Shown here one piece after another: positions 17,316 through 26,005 of a stretch of 64,000 bases of DNA. The DNA is from Paenibacillus sp. YPG26. GTDB taxonomy: Bacteria; Bacillota; Bacilli; Paenibacillales; Paenibacillaceae. The stretch spans positions 1,042,501 through 1,106,500 of the forward strand of contig NZ_CP084530.1 of the NCBI RefSeq assembly GCF_023704175.1. Reading direction: 5' to 3'. The translations under genes and the position numbers were made by a program. Below the pieces are notes generated by a model, which did not search any database, was not told the DNA's origin, and was given only the letters and a program-made list of their open reading frames with translations. Within the stretch, counting starts at the first letter, position 1. The number at the start of each line of letters is the position of its first letter.

Positions 17316-17813
17316 TTACCGGTTATCAATCTTCTCCGGATACATATCATGGTTCATCATCCGGTGGTCAGCCATTTGTTCATACTTTGTGCCTGGCCGG
17401 CCGTAATTGCAGTAAGGGTCAATGGAGATGCCGCCGCGAGGTGTGAATTTGCCCCAGACTTCAATGTACTTCGGATCCATCAGCTTGATCAGATCGTTCA
17501 TGATGATATTCATACAGTCCTCATGGAAATCACCATGATTGCGGAAGCTGAACAGATACAGCTTCAGCGACTTGCTCTCTACCATCTTGATATCCGGAAT
17601 GTAGCTGATGTGCAGAGTCGCGAAGTCAGGCTGGCCGGTAATCGGGCAGAGGCTTGTGAACTCGGGAAAATTGAATTTTACGAAATAATCACGATACGCA
17701 TGCTTGTTCTCGAAGCTCTCCAGAACTTCAGGGGCGTATTGGAACACATATTTGGTTCCCTGGTTGCCCAGCAGGGTCAGATCCTGCATCTCACTTGGTT
17801 GTCTTCCGCTCAT
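17316..17813 (-). CDS. queF: NADPH-dependent 7-cyano-7-deazaguanine reductase
   Basis: QueF reduces the nitrile of preQ0 to the amine of preQ1 and is the last free-base step of queuosine synthesis. At 165 residues it is the short type I (Bacillus-like) form. The catalytic cysteine lies in [12 protein letters not shown] near 56, the family motif [10 protein letters not shown] is near 79-88, and [12 protein letters not shown] follows with the catalytic aspartate/histidine region. It is the last gene of the leftward queC-queD-queE-queF operon and starts 29 bases after queE. Confidence 0.95.
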   Translation of the reverse strand: MSGRQPSEMQDLTLLGNQGTKYVFQYAPEVLESFENKHAYRDYFVKFNFPEFTSLCPITGQPDFATLHISYIPDIKMVESKSLKLYLFSFRNHGDFHEDCMNIIMNDLIKLMDPKYIEVWGKFTPRGGISIDPYCNYGRPGTKYEQMADHRMMNHDMYPEKIDNR

Positions 17814-17842
17814 AATTTGAATTTCCTCCGATATCTATAAAG

Positions 17843-18598
17843 TTAAACCCCGCGCTTGTTCCCCCATACGAGGGTGTGCAGCTGAGGCAGTACGCGAACG
17901 TTATTCAGCGCTTCAGATTGCATGACATTCTCAATCAGCTGTTCATATTGATGAAGGAGCTCGGAAGCATGGGCCTCCGTATCCATCCGCTGGACATCCG
18001 GATTCCCGACCTGCAGGAACATAACCGTATCAGGATAACGGGCGTGTACCTGAGTGGTATAAGCCAGGTCTTCCTCATCAAAGATAACTACCTTCAGACT
18101 GTAAGCATAGCCATGCGGTCTAGCCGCAAGCTTGAATACAATCTCGTCAAGCTTCTCCCAATCGGTTGCCATTCCTGAGCTTGGCGGCTTCGGAGAGAGA
18201 GTAACCTCATCAGTCTCATTCAGCCAGTCCTGCCAGCGGGACCCTTGAGTCTCCACTGCAATACGGATCCCCTCCGATTTCAGGAGGGAGACAAGAGACC
18301 CAAGCTGCGGCAGCAGGGCAGGGTTCCCGCCAGACAGAGTCACGTGGGAGAAGCGGGTGCCTCCGATGGCCTTCAGTTCCTTCCAGATCTGCTCCGCGCT
18401 CATGGGCTGAATCAGATCCTTGGCACTGCCATCCCAGGTAAAAGCAGAATCGCACCAGGAGCAGCGGTAATCGCAGCCCGCCGTACGCACGAACATCGTC
18501 TTCTGGCCGATGACCATGCCTTCGCCCTGAACGGTCGGACCGAAGATTTCGAGTACGGGAATGCCGGGAACCGTCTTGACCTCAGCTGAATTATTCAC
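17843..18598 (-). CDS. queE: 7-carboxy-7-deazaguanine synthase (radical SAM)
   Basis: QueE converts 6-carboxy-tetrahydropterin to 7-carboxy-7-deazaguanine. The 251-residue protein has an N-terminal EIFGPTVQGEG motif, the cluster-binding C-x3-C-x2-C set in CDYRCSWCDSAF near 43-54, a GGNPAL motif, and a SPKPP segment. It overlaps queD by eight bases, which indicates coupling. The cluster pattern is the standard one for the long form. Confidence 0.93.
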   Translation of the reverse strand: MNNSAEVKTVPGIPVLEIFGPTVQGEGMVIGQKTMFVRTAGCDYRCSWCDSAFTWDGSAKDLIQPMSAEQIWKELKAIGGTRFSHVTLSGGNPALLPQLGSLVSLLKSEGIRIAVETQGSRWQDWLNETDEVTLSPKPPSSGMATDWEKLDEIVFKLAARPHGYAYSLKVVIFDEEDLAYTTQVHARYPDTVMFLQVGNPDVQRMDTEAHASELLHQYEQLIENVMQSEALNNVRVLPQLHTLVWGNKRGV

Positions 18599-19085
18599 CG
18601 GTCATCCACTCCCGTCTAACTTCGGCGTAGCTGGTCGGCGTCTCATACAGCCTTATGAACTCGGTACGTCCATCACATATTAGAGACTTGTACTCTTCAG
18701 ACAATAGAGCTTCTTCCATCTGTTCGTACAGCCATACGACCATATTCTCTGCGGTGGTGTTCATAGGCGGCAGAGTCTCGTTCAAATAACGGTGATCGAG
18801 ATAAGTCTCCATCCGGTTTTTCCAAATTTCCTTGATCAGCCCGAAATCAGCCGTAATCCCGGTATTATCCGGCCGTGCACTGATTCCAATGACAGCTTTA
18901 TAGGTATGGCCGTGCAGATTCTTGCACTTGCCTTCATATGCGTGTAGATGATGCGCGGCATCAAATGTAAACTCCTTGCTCACCAGCACTCTCCGGTTGT
19001 GATAGCGGAGCTCGCTGGCCTGAATATCAACCCCGAACTGCTGGAGCTTTTCTACGATGCGAAATTCACCTGGTGTCCGGCTCAT
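18591..19085 (-). CDS. queD: 6-carboxy-5,6,7,8-tetrahydropterin synthase
   Basis: QueD turns dihydroneopterin triphosphate into 6-carboxy-tetrahydropterin. The 164-residue protein carries the zinc histidines in [12 protein letters not shown] and KNLHGHTYK and the catalytic cysteine between them (GKCKN). An N-terminal extension of about 40 residues precedes the core. The chosen ATG at 19085 has AAGGGG upstream and overlaps the queC stop by four bases; a longer frame to 19157 runs inside queC and is unlikely to be used. Confidence 0.92.
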   Translation of the reverse strand: MSRTPGEFRIVEKLQQFGVDIQASELRYHNRRVLVSKEFTFDAAHHLHAYEGKCKNLHGHTYKAVIGISARPDNTGITADFGLIKEIWKNRMETYLDHRYLNETLPPMNTTAENMVVWLYEQMEEALLSEEYKSLICDGRTEFIRLYETPTSYAEVRREWMTGE

Positions 19086-19750
19086 GAGCGATCCCCTTCC
19101 TTGCGGGACTGGAGGAATTTGTCCAATCCGGACTGTCTCAGCTTGCAGGCAGGGCATTCTCCGCAGCCGTGTCCAATCACGCCGTTATAGCAGGTCAGCG
19201 TCTTCTCGCGCACGAAGTCGAACGCGCCGAGCTCATCCGCAAGCGCCCAGGTCTCAGCTTTATCCAGCCACATAAGCGGGGTATGAATCACAAAATTGTA
19301 GTCCATTGCGAGATTCAAGGTAACATTCAGGGATTTCACAAAGCTATCCCGGCAGTCCGGGTAACCGCTGAAATCGGTCTCGCATACACCGGCGATCAGG
19401 TGCCTTGCTCCGGCTGTCTTGGCGAGTACAGCGGCAAAGCTGAGGAACAAATGATTGCGGCCTTCCACAAAGGTGCTAGGCAGGCTGCCCTCTTCTTGTG
19501 TAATCTCGATATCATCACGTGTAAGAGCGTTCGGAGCCAGCTGGTTCAGCAGACTCATATCGAGCACGGTATTCTTGACTCCAAGCTCATCAGCAATCTG
19601 CTTGGCACATTCAATCTCCAGACTGTGGCGCTGACCATAGTTGAACGTAACTGTCTCAACTTCAGAGAAATGCTTCAATGCCCAGAACAGGCAGATGGTG
19701 CTGTCTTGTCCGCCGCTGAATACAACGACAGCTTTTTCATTTTTAAGCAT
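19082..19750 (-). CDS. queC: 7-cyano-7-deazaguanine synthase
   Basis: QueC uses ATP and ammonia to convert the carboxylate to preQ0. The 222-residue protein begins with the PP-loop [15 protein letters not shown] and ends with a four-cysteine zinc site in [16 protein letters not shown] plus an earlier cysteine in LTCYNG. It is the first gene of the leftward queuosine operon behind a preQ1-I riboswitch. GAGAGG lies seven bases before the ATG. Confidence 0.95.
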   Translation of the reverse strand: MLKNEKAVVVFSGGQDSTICLFWALKHFSEVETVTFNYGQRHSLEIECAKQIADELGVKNTVLDMSLLNQLAPNALTRDDIEITQEEGSLPSTFVEGRNHLFLSFAAVLAKTAGARHLIAGVCETDFSGYPDCRDSFVKSLNVTLNLAMDYNFVIHTPLMWLDKAETWALADELGAFDFVREKTLTCYNGVIGHGCGECPACKLRQSGLDKFLQSRKEGDRS

Positions 19751-19839
19751 AAAAAAACCTCTCTATCTTCAGATATTTGCGGGGCAGATGAATATCATCT
19801 ACACCTTACGAAGAGAGAGAGTTCTTGAACTGGCATCGC

Positions 19840-19881
19840 AAAAAAACAAGCCCTGTCATCTTGCGAAAAGGCTAGCTTAGT
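19840..19881 (-). terminator. terminator part of the queC preQ1 switch
   Basis: Reading leftward, the ACTAAGC of the aptamer tail runs into GCC and, after a 16-base loop, GGGCTTG and seven T. AAGC with GCTT and CC with GG can form an interrupted stem just before the T run. In preQ1-bound RNA the aptamer tail is held and this stem would decide termination. The stem is imperfect as read. Confidence 0.55.
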
Positions 19882-19914
19882 TTTTTATAGAGGGAGTTCG
19901 CGAACCTCTCCCAT
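19872..19914 (-). promoter_or_regulatory. preQ1-I riboswitch ahead of the queC operon
   Basis: Read leftward from about 19912, GGGAGAGGTTCGCGAAC is followed by TCCCTCTATAAAAAACTAAG. This matches the preQ1-I consensus of Bacillus queC leaders: an AGAGG/CCTCT stem, TTC loop start, C-rich loop, and the A-rich tail AAAAAACTAA. It lies about 120 bases before queC, with a T run between, so control by transcription termination is likely. Confidence 0.93.
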
Positions 19915-19966
19915 GCGGCATGAAGCAGCATGGACTTTCTTCAGTTAACGCAGGATGCGCTGAACC

Positions 19967-19972
19967 ATTATA
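19967..19972 (-). promoter_or_regulatory. putative extended -10 promoter of the que operon
   Basis: On the minus strand a perfect TATAAT at 19967-19972 is preceded by TGT, giving an extended -10 (TGnTATAAT). No good -35 is seen. The start would lie about 45 bases before the riboswitch. Confidence 0.5.
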
Positions 19973-20020
19973 ACACAATTAAGCTGGAGGAGAGGATGTA
20001 AGTTATGGCTATATAAGTTC

Positions 20021-20057
20021 AAAAAAAAGGAATGACCGGGTAATCCGGTCATTCCTT
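20021..20057 (-). terminator. intrinsic terminator of proS
   Basis: Leftward reading gives GGAATGACCGG, a short loop, CCCGGTCATTCC and eight T. It lies just after the proS stop and before the que promoter. Confidence 0.88.
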
Positions 20058-20078
20058 GGTGCATGACGAGTTAATGAG

Positions 20079-21803
20079 TTACTTCAACTGATGTTCCGTA
20101 ATTCTTGCCCATGCGGCTTCAAAATCCAGCACTTCCGCCTCGGTCTGGCTTCTTTCTTTCCACTCCACTTGTCTGTCCTTAGCCAGCTTGCCAATGACGA
20201 TACGCAGTGGAATCCCGATCAGGTCCGAGTCCTTGAATTTGACACCGGGCCGCTCGTCCCGGTCATCCAGCAAGACCTCGATGCCCTGACTTGTCAGCTT
20301 CTCGTAGAGCTCATCTGCCAGGCTCATTTGGGTCTCATCCTTGATGGATAGCGGAACGATATGAACTTGGTAGGGAGCCAAGGAGGCCGGCCACACAATT
20401 CCATTCTGGTCGTGATGCTGCTCGGCCACAGCCGAGAGAATACGGGAGACGCCGATCCCATAACAGCCCATGATGAGGCTTTGCTCCTGACCCGAGGCGT
20501 CAGAGTACACAGCTCCAAGCGCCTCGCTGTACTTCGTTCCCAGCTTGAAGACATGGCCAACCTCGATCCCTCGCACCAGATTCATCTCGCTTCCACAGTG
20601 CGGGCAGCGGTCGCCGAGAGCCGCATTTCGCAGATCCAGCAAGGTATCCAGGGCAAAATCAATGCCAGGGCGAACCCCGCTTAGATGATAATCGGATTGG
20701 TTCGCGCCGGTTATGCCGGTATCCATCATTCCGACCTCTTGGTCAACAAGCAAGGGAATCGTGAGTCCAACCGGCCCCGCAAAGCCAACTTCCGCGCTTG
20801 TAACTTGCAGGACGGTGGCAGCATCAGCCAGCTGGACCGATTCAGCACCGGTATAGTTCTTCAGCTTGATTTCATTCACTTCATGGTCACCTCGAACAAG
20901 GACAGCCACTATGTTCCCGTCACAGCGATAGATCAGCGTCTTAATGAAGTTGCGGGCTTCTTGCCCTGTAAAGGTAACTAGCTCATCAATGGAGTGAACT
21001 CCTGGCGTAGAGAGCAGATGAGGGGTAGGCAGACTTGCTCTGCTGCTTAACCGGGTTTGGAGGTGTTCTGGTTGATAAGAAGTCTTGAATTCTGCTTTCT
21101 CCAGATTGGCGGCATAGTCACCTACTGTGCACACTGCAATGGTATCCTCGCCGATATCGGCAAGTGCCATGAACTCATGTGTTTCTCCTTCGCCCCCGAT
21201 CGCTCCGGCATCCGCCTGTACTGACCTGAAATCGAGTCCGCATCTTGTGAAGATACGAGTATAAGCCGCATGCATGGACCAGTAGCTGGTATCCAGTCCG
21301 TTCCAATCTGTATCGAAGGAATAAGCGTCCTTCATCAGAAATTCTCTTCCCCGGAGCAGACCGAAGCGGGGCCGGCGCTCATCCCGGAATTTGGTCTGGA
21401 TCTGATAGAGGGTTATCGGCAGCTGTCTGTAAGAACTTATCTCATCCTTCATCAGGGAAGTAATAACCTCTTCATGGGTTGGTCCCAGGGCGAACTCCCT
21501 GCCATGTCGATCCTTCAGGCGGACAAGCTCCGGTCCATAGACCTCATATCTGCCTGATTGTCTCCAGAGCTCCGCAGGCTGCATGGCGGGCATAAGCAGT
21601 TCTTGCGCATCCGCCAAATTCATTTCTTCACGTACAATGTCAGCTGCCTTCTGTAGGACGCGCCATCCGAGGGGGAGGTACGTATATACTCCTGAAGCCA
21701 ACTGACGGATATATCCTCCGCGGAGAAGCAGACGGTGGCTTTGTATCTCGGCGTCCGCAGGAGCTTCTCTTAGTGTAGGTATCAGCATTCGGCTTTGTCT
21801 CAT
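20079..21803 (-). CDS. proS: prolyl-tRNA synthetase
   Basis: A 574-residue bacterial-type class IIa synthetase that charges tRNA-Pro. Motif 1 region [14 protein letters not shown], motif 2 [23 protein letters not shown] (read in parts near 135-157), an editing insertion of the YbaK type in the middle, motif 3 [17 protein letters not shown] near 440, and a C-terminal anticodon domain are all present. The start ATG lies behind a T-box leader. A tRNA-Pro gene is also in the window, far downstream. Confidence 0.95.
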   Translation of the reverse strand: MRQSRMLIPTLREAPADAEIQSHRLLLRGGYIRQLASGVYTYLPLGWRVLQKAADIVREEMNLADAQELLMPAMQPAELWRQSGRYEVYGPELVRLKDRHGREFALGPTHEEVITSLMKDEISSYRQLPITLYQIQTKFRDERRPRFGLLRGREFLMKDAYSFDTDWNGLDTSYWSMHAAYTRIFTRCGLDFRSVQADAGAIGGEGETHEFMALADIGEDTIAVCTVGDYAANLEKAEFKTSYQPEHLQTRLSSRASLPTPHLLSTPGVHSIDELVTFTGQEARNFIKTLIYRCDGNIVAVLVRGDHEVNEIKLKNYTGAESVQLADAATVLQVTSAEVGFAGPVGLTIPLLVDQEVGMMDTGITGANQSDYHLSGVRPGIDFALDTLLDLRNAALGDRCPHCGSEMNLVRGIEVGHVFKLGTKYSEALGAVYSDASGQEQSLIMGCYGIGVSRILSAVAEQHHDQNGIVWPASLAPYQVHIVPLSIKDETQMSLADELYEKLTSQGIEVLLDDRDERPGVKFKDSDLIGIPLRIVIGKLAKDRQVEWKERSQTEAEVLDFEAAWARITEHQLK

Positions 21804-21837
21804 TCATCTCATCCTTTCTCGAAAATAATTTTAAGAA

Positions 21838-22070
21838 CAAAAAAGAGCGCTGTTCGTCAAGGGACGAATGCGCTCGTGGTACCACCCTAATTAGATCATC
21901 AGGAACTCTCTTCTGATCCTTAGTCCGATAACGGGGTTCACCGGCAGCGGTTTTGCCGCTGCAGCTTCCAAGGAAGGGAATCTAAGGACCATGCCGGGAA
22001 GCCTTTCAGCCTATGGGTTTCCTCTCTATACGGCGGGTATCCGAAGCTCATGATCTTGGTCATAGCTTTT
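21838..22070 (-). promoter_or_regulatory. T-box leader of proS
   Basis: The leftward leader contains the T-box core GGGTGGTACCACG (about 21876-21888). A terminator follows, whose arms GAGCGC and GCGCTC end in six T (21839-21876). Upstream lie stem I features, including an AGAGAGG and GGCTGAAAGGC distal region. Uncharged tRNA-Pro should favour antitermination. A CCC/CCG specifier near the stem I 3-prime side is plausible, but I could not fix its place. Confidence 0.9.
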
Positions 22071-22086
22071 ACTAATATTGTCAACT

Positions 22087-22115
22087 AAATTACAATAAAT
22101 TCAGTTCAAGGTCAA
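22087..22115 (-). promoter_or_regulatory. putative promoter of the proS leader
   Basis: Leftward TTGACC (22110-22115) and TAATTT (22087-22092) are 17 bases apart. A TTGACA closer to the leader lacks a well-spaced -10. This is a weak call. Confidence 0.35.
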
Positions 22116-22221
22116 TCCCTATATATTGGACATAGAAGAAGGACTTACAATGGAGTTCCATTAATACGGCCGCGCCCCGTAGGTGAATCTTTTAGCAGTG
22201 CCCTGAATAGCTGATTTAACA

Positions 22222-22971
22222 TTAACCAGCTATAGCCGCCTGAACAGGAACCTTTCTCAGACTTACGATCAGCCATATAGCATGAAGGGCTATTACTGCG
22301 ATAACGATGATATTCCCGTACCAGAATGAATTGCTAGGACTTATAAATTGGATCAAGTTATGTATGAAGTGGAAGGTGATCAGAGGAAGGATGTTGTTAT
22401 TCATGATGATTAATAAGGCCAGAACAAGGCCTACAAGGAGTGCATAAACAATCTGCAGGATGGTGTCCCATAAGCTCTGACCGGATAGGGCGTTCAGGAT
22501 ATGTGTAACGGCGAACAGGATGCTGGAGGTTGTGACAGCGGCAGTCACTCCTTTTGCAAGCAAAGTTCGCAGGATGAGACCTCTATAGATCGTCTCCTCG
22601 ACAAAACCAACCAGCAAAGTGACCCCGATGAAGTACAGCAAGGATGAGATTGAGGTAGACTTGAAGCCATTCATACAGTTAATGCCTAGCACAAGCACAA
22701 GCGGCAGATAAAAGATCCAGTTCTTGGACGGAATGTTCCGAATGGATTCAAAGCCAAGGGCAGCCCATTTTCTTCTTATTGTCTGATACACCATCAGTAC
22801 CAACGCGATCGGGATGAAGGCAATGAGAACCGGATCGGTATAGTCCAACTGATTCATTTGTGCATAGGCTCCTGCCGCGAACATGGCTACGAGAAGCAGC
22901 AGTTCGATAATAATTACAGCCAGGACGGGCCTCCGCTGCGAGAAGGTTCCTTTATTCGATAATGTGGTCAT
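22222..22971 (-). CDS. CPBP-family intramembrane metalloprotease
   Basis: A 249-residue protein with about seven membrane helices. The CPBP (CAAX protease/bacteriocin-processing) motifs are present: EETIYRGLILRTLL near 140, an AVTHIL histidine near 175, and FHFIHNLIQF near 210. These residues form the catalytic site of the family. The gene begins two bases after the PadR stop, so the two are co-expressed. Likely roles are peptide processing or self-immunity; the substrate is not known. Confidence 0.85.
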   Translation of the reverse strand: MTTLSNKGTFSQRRPVLAVIIIELLLLVAMFAAGAYAQMNQLDYTDPVLIAFIPIALVLMVYQTIRRKWAALGFESIRNIPSKNWIFYLPLVLVLGINCMNGFKSTSISSLLYFIGVTLLVGFVEETIYRGLILRTLLAKGVTAAVTTSSILFAVTHILNALSGQSLWDTILQIVYALLVGLVLALLIIMNNNILPLITFHFIHNLIQFISPSNSFWYGNIIVIAVIALHAIWLIVSLRKVPVQAAIAG

Positions 22972-22973
22972 GA

Positions 22974-23498
22974 CTATAGATCATTCCTCTCTTTAATATC
23001 GTTAATCCATTGTTCCTTCATGTTCAAATACTTAAGGCCGTAATGAAGCATCGATACCCGGTAGTAATGCGCCTCCGGATTCTCTAACTCTTCGAGCTCC
23101 TTCGATACTATACTCTGGACCTTCTCCAGCTGCTTCACCTGCTTATGAAGTGCGAACCGATATTCAGCTAACCGCTCTTCGCGGACAGCAGGATCCAGGT
23201 GATCGTAGAAAAACAGTCTGAGCAAAGGCTCATCCCGGAACAAATCCAGCGGTTCGGCCAACCAGAGTAAAAATTGACGGTGGCCTTCAGGCAGCAAGCT
23301 GGCAATCTTCTTATTCTTGGCATCCTCGGTATCTGTGAGGGAAATCCAGCCCTTCTCAGCCAACCGCTTGAGAGCCGGATACAGACTTCCGTAACTTACT
23401 TTATAGAAGAGCCCTACCGAGCTGTCGATCGTCTTCTTGATCTCATAACCGTTCATTGGCTGCTCGATAAGCAGTCCCATGATCACATATTCAAGCAA
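22974..23498 (-). CDS. PadR-family transcriptional regulator
   Basis: A 174-residue regulator. The winged helix near the N-terminus carries LLIEQPMNGYEIKK and VSYGSLYPALKRLAEKGWI, the PadR signature. The C-terminal half is a helical dimerisation domain. The frame can be extended to 23549, but a TTG at 23498 has GAGGGGA seven bases upstream and gives the normal N-terminus LLEYVIMGLL. It probably controls itself and the CPBP protease through the palindrome at 23521-23546. Confidence 0.87.
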   Translation of the reverse strand: MLEYVIMGLLIEQPMNGYEIKKTIDSSVGLFYKVSYGSLYPALKRLAEKGWISLTDTEDAKNKKIASLLPEGHRQFLLWLAEPLDLFRDEPLLRLFFYDHLDPAVREERLAEYRFALHKQVKQLEKVQSIVSKELEELENPEAHYYRVSMLHYGLKYLNMKEQWINDIKERNDL

Positions 23499-23520
23499 GT
23501 ATGCTCCCCTCACTTTCTTA

Positions 23521-23546
23521 TATCTAATTGATATATCTATTTGATA
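23521..23546. promoter_or_regulatory. near-perfect palindrome, candidate PadR operator
   Basis: A 26-bp palindrome, with matching bases at all but four positions, lies between the promoter and the padR start. On the minus strand it begins TATCAAATAG and ends CAATTAGATA. Its place just after the -10 suggests autoregulation. Confidence 0.6.
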
Positions 23547-23549
23547 CAT

Positions 23550-23580
23550 TTAGCATAGCTGATTTCAATAATTTGTCAAC
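23550..23580 (-). promoter_or_regulatory. promoter of the padR-CPBP unit
   Basis: On the minus strand TTGACA is followed 16 bases later by TATGCT. The palindromic operator begins a few bases downstream. The -35 begins right after the T run of the speD-side terminator. Confidence 0.6.
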
Positions 23581-23581
23581 A

Positions 23582-23613
23582 AAAAAAGAGAGGATTTATG
23601 GAAATCCTCTCCA
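23582..23613 (-). terminator. intrinsic terminator of speD
   Basis: Leftward GAGAGGATTT, loop CCAT, AAATCCTCTC and seven T follow the speD stop. The T run abuts the -35 of the next unit. Confidence 0.88.
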
Positions 23614-23633
23614 GGTCATAACAAAAGCTCATC

Positions 23634-24452
23634 TTATAGGGAGCCGCGCTTCATATTTTTACCATAATAAATTTCATCCATCTCAACCTTAAGCCGGTCT
23701 GTAATCGAAGCCTGCTCTTCAGGGCTTAGCTTGTCCTTCGTGTAGCCGAATAAATAGTTATCCAGATCGAACGCTTTGAGCTTACACTTGGTATGGAAAA
23801 TATTCTCCTGGTAGACATTCACATCAATCATGTCATACAGCTTCTTATCCTTATCCGGGATGTAGTTCTGTATGGAGCTGATATCATGATCGATGAACAG
23901 CTTGCGTCCATTGATATCGCGAGTGAAGCCGCGAACCCTGTAGTCCATCGTCATCATATCCGGTTCAAAAGAGTGGATAAGGAAGTTGAGCGCCTTAAGG
24001 GGAGAGATCTCCCCGCAGGTAGAGACATCAATGTCCGCCCGAAATGTGCTGATGCCTTCATCCGGATGTGACTCCGGGTAGGTATGAACAGTGATATGAC
24101 TTTTATCCAGATGCATAACTACAGTATCGGGAAGGGGACCAGGCGTCTCGTCAAAAGTCTCCGTGTCCATCTCGGCCACGGGTCCTTCGGATACGAGCAT
24201 CGTTACACTGGCGCCTTGAGGAATATAATCCTGTTTGGCAATATTTAATATATTAGCACCAATAATATCGGAGACGGATTTCAAGATGGCGGTCAGGCGG
24301 TCAGCATTGTACTGCTCATCCACGTACTCAATATAAGCATCCCGCTCCTCAGTCGTCTTGGTGTAGCAGATATCATACATATTGAAGCTGAGGGATTTCG
24401 TCAGATTATTGAATCCATGCAGTTGTATGGCTTGCTCTGGTGTAAGTTTCAT
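23634..24452 (-). CDS. speD: S-adenosylmethionine decarboxylase proenzyme (E. coli-type)
   Basis: SpeD makes decarboxylated AdoMet for spermidine synthesis. The 272-residue proenzyme is the long class seen in E. coli. Self-cleavage is expected at Lys117-Ser118 in [17 protein letters not shown], giving the pyruvoyl group. The following [20 protein letters not shown] block is also family-specific. It is long compared with the 120-130-residue form of B. subtilis. It stands alone, with its own terminator. Confidence 0.92.
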   Translation of the reverse strand: MKLTPEQAIQLHGFNNLTKSLSFNMYDICYTKTTEERDAYIEYVDEQYNADRLTAILKSVSDIIGANILNIAKQDYIPQGASVTMLVSEGPVAEMDTETFDETPGPLPDTVVMHLDKSHITVHTYPESHPDEGISTFRADIDVSTCGEISPLKALNFLIHSFEPDMMTMDYRVRGFTRDINGRKLFIDHDISSIQNYIPDKDKKLYDMIDVNVYQENIFHTKCKLKAFDLDNYLFGYTKDKLSPEEQASITDRLKVEMDEIYYGKNMKRGSL

Positions 24453-24592
24453 GGCTCATGTCTCCTTAAGTCACAATAATAACTAAATTATTACCTGATC
24501 TCATTTGTCCTAGTCTTTTATTGTATACCCGAAACTTGTATATCGGTAACAAGCAGGCTTGAAGCAGGGAGGATCTGCCGAGGCCAGACCTC

Positions 24593-24620
24593 AAAAAAAG
24601 CCTGCAGGCATCGCCTGCAG
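24593..24620 (-). terminator. intrinsic terminator of yjfB
   Basis: Leftward CTGCAGGC, loop GAT, GCCTGCAGGC and seven T lie ten bases after the yjfB stop. Confidence 0.85.
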
Positions 24621-24629
24621 ACTGTGGGG

Positions 24630-24806
24630 CTATACAGAGATATCCAGTTGTCGCCCCAAATTTGGATCCATGCTCTTCTGAATAAGCTGCACCATATTCT
24701 GTGCTTGTGCTTCTGCCTGTTCTTTAGCCATACTAAGAACCTTGATCCCGACAGCTTGAGCCAAGGAAGACTGGCTCATGGATGTAGATAATGCTGCAAT
24801 GTCCAT
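24630..24806 (-). CDS. yjfB: YjfB-family putative motility protein
   Basis: A 58-residue protein starting MDIAALSTSMSQSSL with a helical middle rich in Ala and Gln, and ending DPNLGRQLDISV. The MDI start, SMSQ stretch and DPNLG-LDI-V end match the short Bacillus YjfB family, named a putative motility protein. GGAGG lies seven bases before the ATG, and a terminator follows the stop, so it is its own small unit. The biochemical role is unknown. Confidence 0.85.
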   Translation of the reverse strand: MDIAALSTSMSQSSLAQAVGIKVLSMAKEQAEAQAQNMVQLIQKSMDPNLGRQLDISV

Positions 24807-24843
24807 TACACACCTCCCGTATTACTTATCGGCATGTAACAGA

Positions 24844-25779
24844 TTATTTGGAAGACCCCGTTCTGAATGGCTTCAGGAAGACCTTAGGGATGTCGGTCTC
24901 AAAACGCATCATGGCCCCTGTTGTCGGATGTTCAAATGCCAGAATGCGGGCATGAAGTCCGAGTCTGCCGATCTCCTTGCTCTTTGAGCCGTACTTCTTG
25001 TCTCCAGCCACAGGATGTCCGATATCCTGCATATGAACCCGGATCTGATTCTTGCGGCCTGTCTCCAGATGTACCTCGAGCAGGGAAAAGAATTTGTTTG
25101 ACTCCAGTTTTTTGTAATGGGTGATGGCATGCTGCCCATCATTGGGATAAGGGCTGGAGTACATTTTGAGCGTGCTGCTCTCCTTCAGCCAAGAGCTGAT
25201 TGTGCCTTCCTGCTTCTTCACCTCACCATCGACCAACGCGACGTAAGACCTCTCTTTTACAATATCCTGCCAGGAGTTCTGCAGAATTTGCTGTACCTTC
25301 TCACTCTTGGCAAATAACATGACGCCCGACGTATCCCGGTCCAGCCTGTGCACAATAAAGATCCGGTTATCAGCGTTCTCTTCTCTAACATGACTCATCA
25401 ATTGACGGTATGCGGTGATCTCATTCTCCTGACCTGCCGAGACGGATAACAGCCCGTGTTCCTTCTGGATGACAATAATATCCTCGTCTTCAAAAAGTAT
25501 CTTCATGCCGATCAGCGGCGGTGCTGAGCTGACCTTCTCCTGATGGATGGACACCAGGTATCCCGGCTCAAGCTCATAATTGTAGGCGGTAGTCGGCTGG
25601 CTGTTCACGGTTACCTGGCCCCGGGCCAGTATGGATTTGACCGAATTCCGGCTTAAGTGATTTAGTGTATCCACTAGAAAAGGGAGCAGCTGCGCAGGCT
25701 CTTTCACCGTGTATATCTTCGGCTTGGCGGGGCTGCTGACTTTGGTCGTACGGCCTTTGTTATAACTCTTCTTCTTCAA
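24844..25779 (-). CDS. RluA-family pseudouridine synthase
   Basis: A 311-residue enzyme that isomerises uridine in RNA. A basic N-terminus leads to an S4-like RNA-binding domain (about 30-95), then the catalytic domain with HRLDRDTSGVMLFAKS near 142-157, where the aspartate is the nucleophile, and GRKNQIRVHMQDIGHPVAGDKKYG near 240. The domain order is that of RluC/RluD and Bacillus YjbO/YlyB/YhcT paralogues; the target base cannot be told from sequence. Confidence 0.88.
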   Translation of the reverse strand: MKKKSYNKGRTTKVSSPAKPKIYTVKEPAQLLPFLVDTLNHLSRNSVKSILARGQVTVNSQPTTAYNYELEPGYLVSIHQEKVSSAPPLIGMKILFEDEDIIVIQKEHGLLSVSAGQENEITAYRQLMSHVREENADNRIFIVHRLDRDTSGVMLFAKSEKVQQILQNSWQDIVKERSYVALVDGEVKKQEGTISSWLKESSTLKMYSSPYPNDGQHAITHYKKLESNKFFSLLEVHLETGRKNQIRVHMQDIGHPVAGDKKYGSKSKEIGRLGLHARILAFEHPTTGAMMRFETDIPKVFLKPFRTGSSK

Positions 25780-25904
25780 TGTTCATGCCTCCTGGGACTC
25801 CGTGCTAGATGGTTGCTTGTCTATGACCGATGATACCCTTATTACCCTGTCCGGGTCAATGCAGCGGGCGGTTGCCCAATCGTGCAAACCCCGTTACACT
25901 ATAT

Positions 25905-25940
25905 GAATGAACTCAAGAAGGAACAATGTTTAGTTCATTC
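25905..25940. repeat. inverted repeat upstream of recQ
   Basis: GAATGAACT at 25905-25913 and AGTTCATTC at 25932-25940 are perfect inverted copies with an 18-base spacer. It could be an operator for recQ or the divergent pseudouridine synthase, or a hairpin. No T run follows. Confidence 0.4.
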
Positions 25941-26005
25941 TATATATCAAGGCAGGACCTTTTATCCTGAGAAGCGTTTTGGAATAAAGTAAGGAGATTT
26001 CTTAC

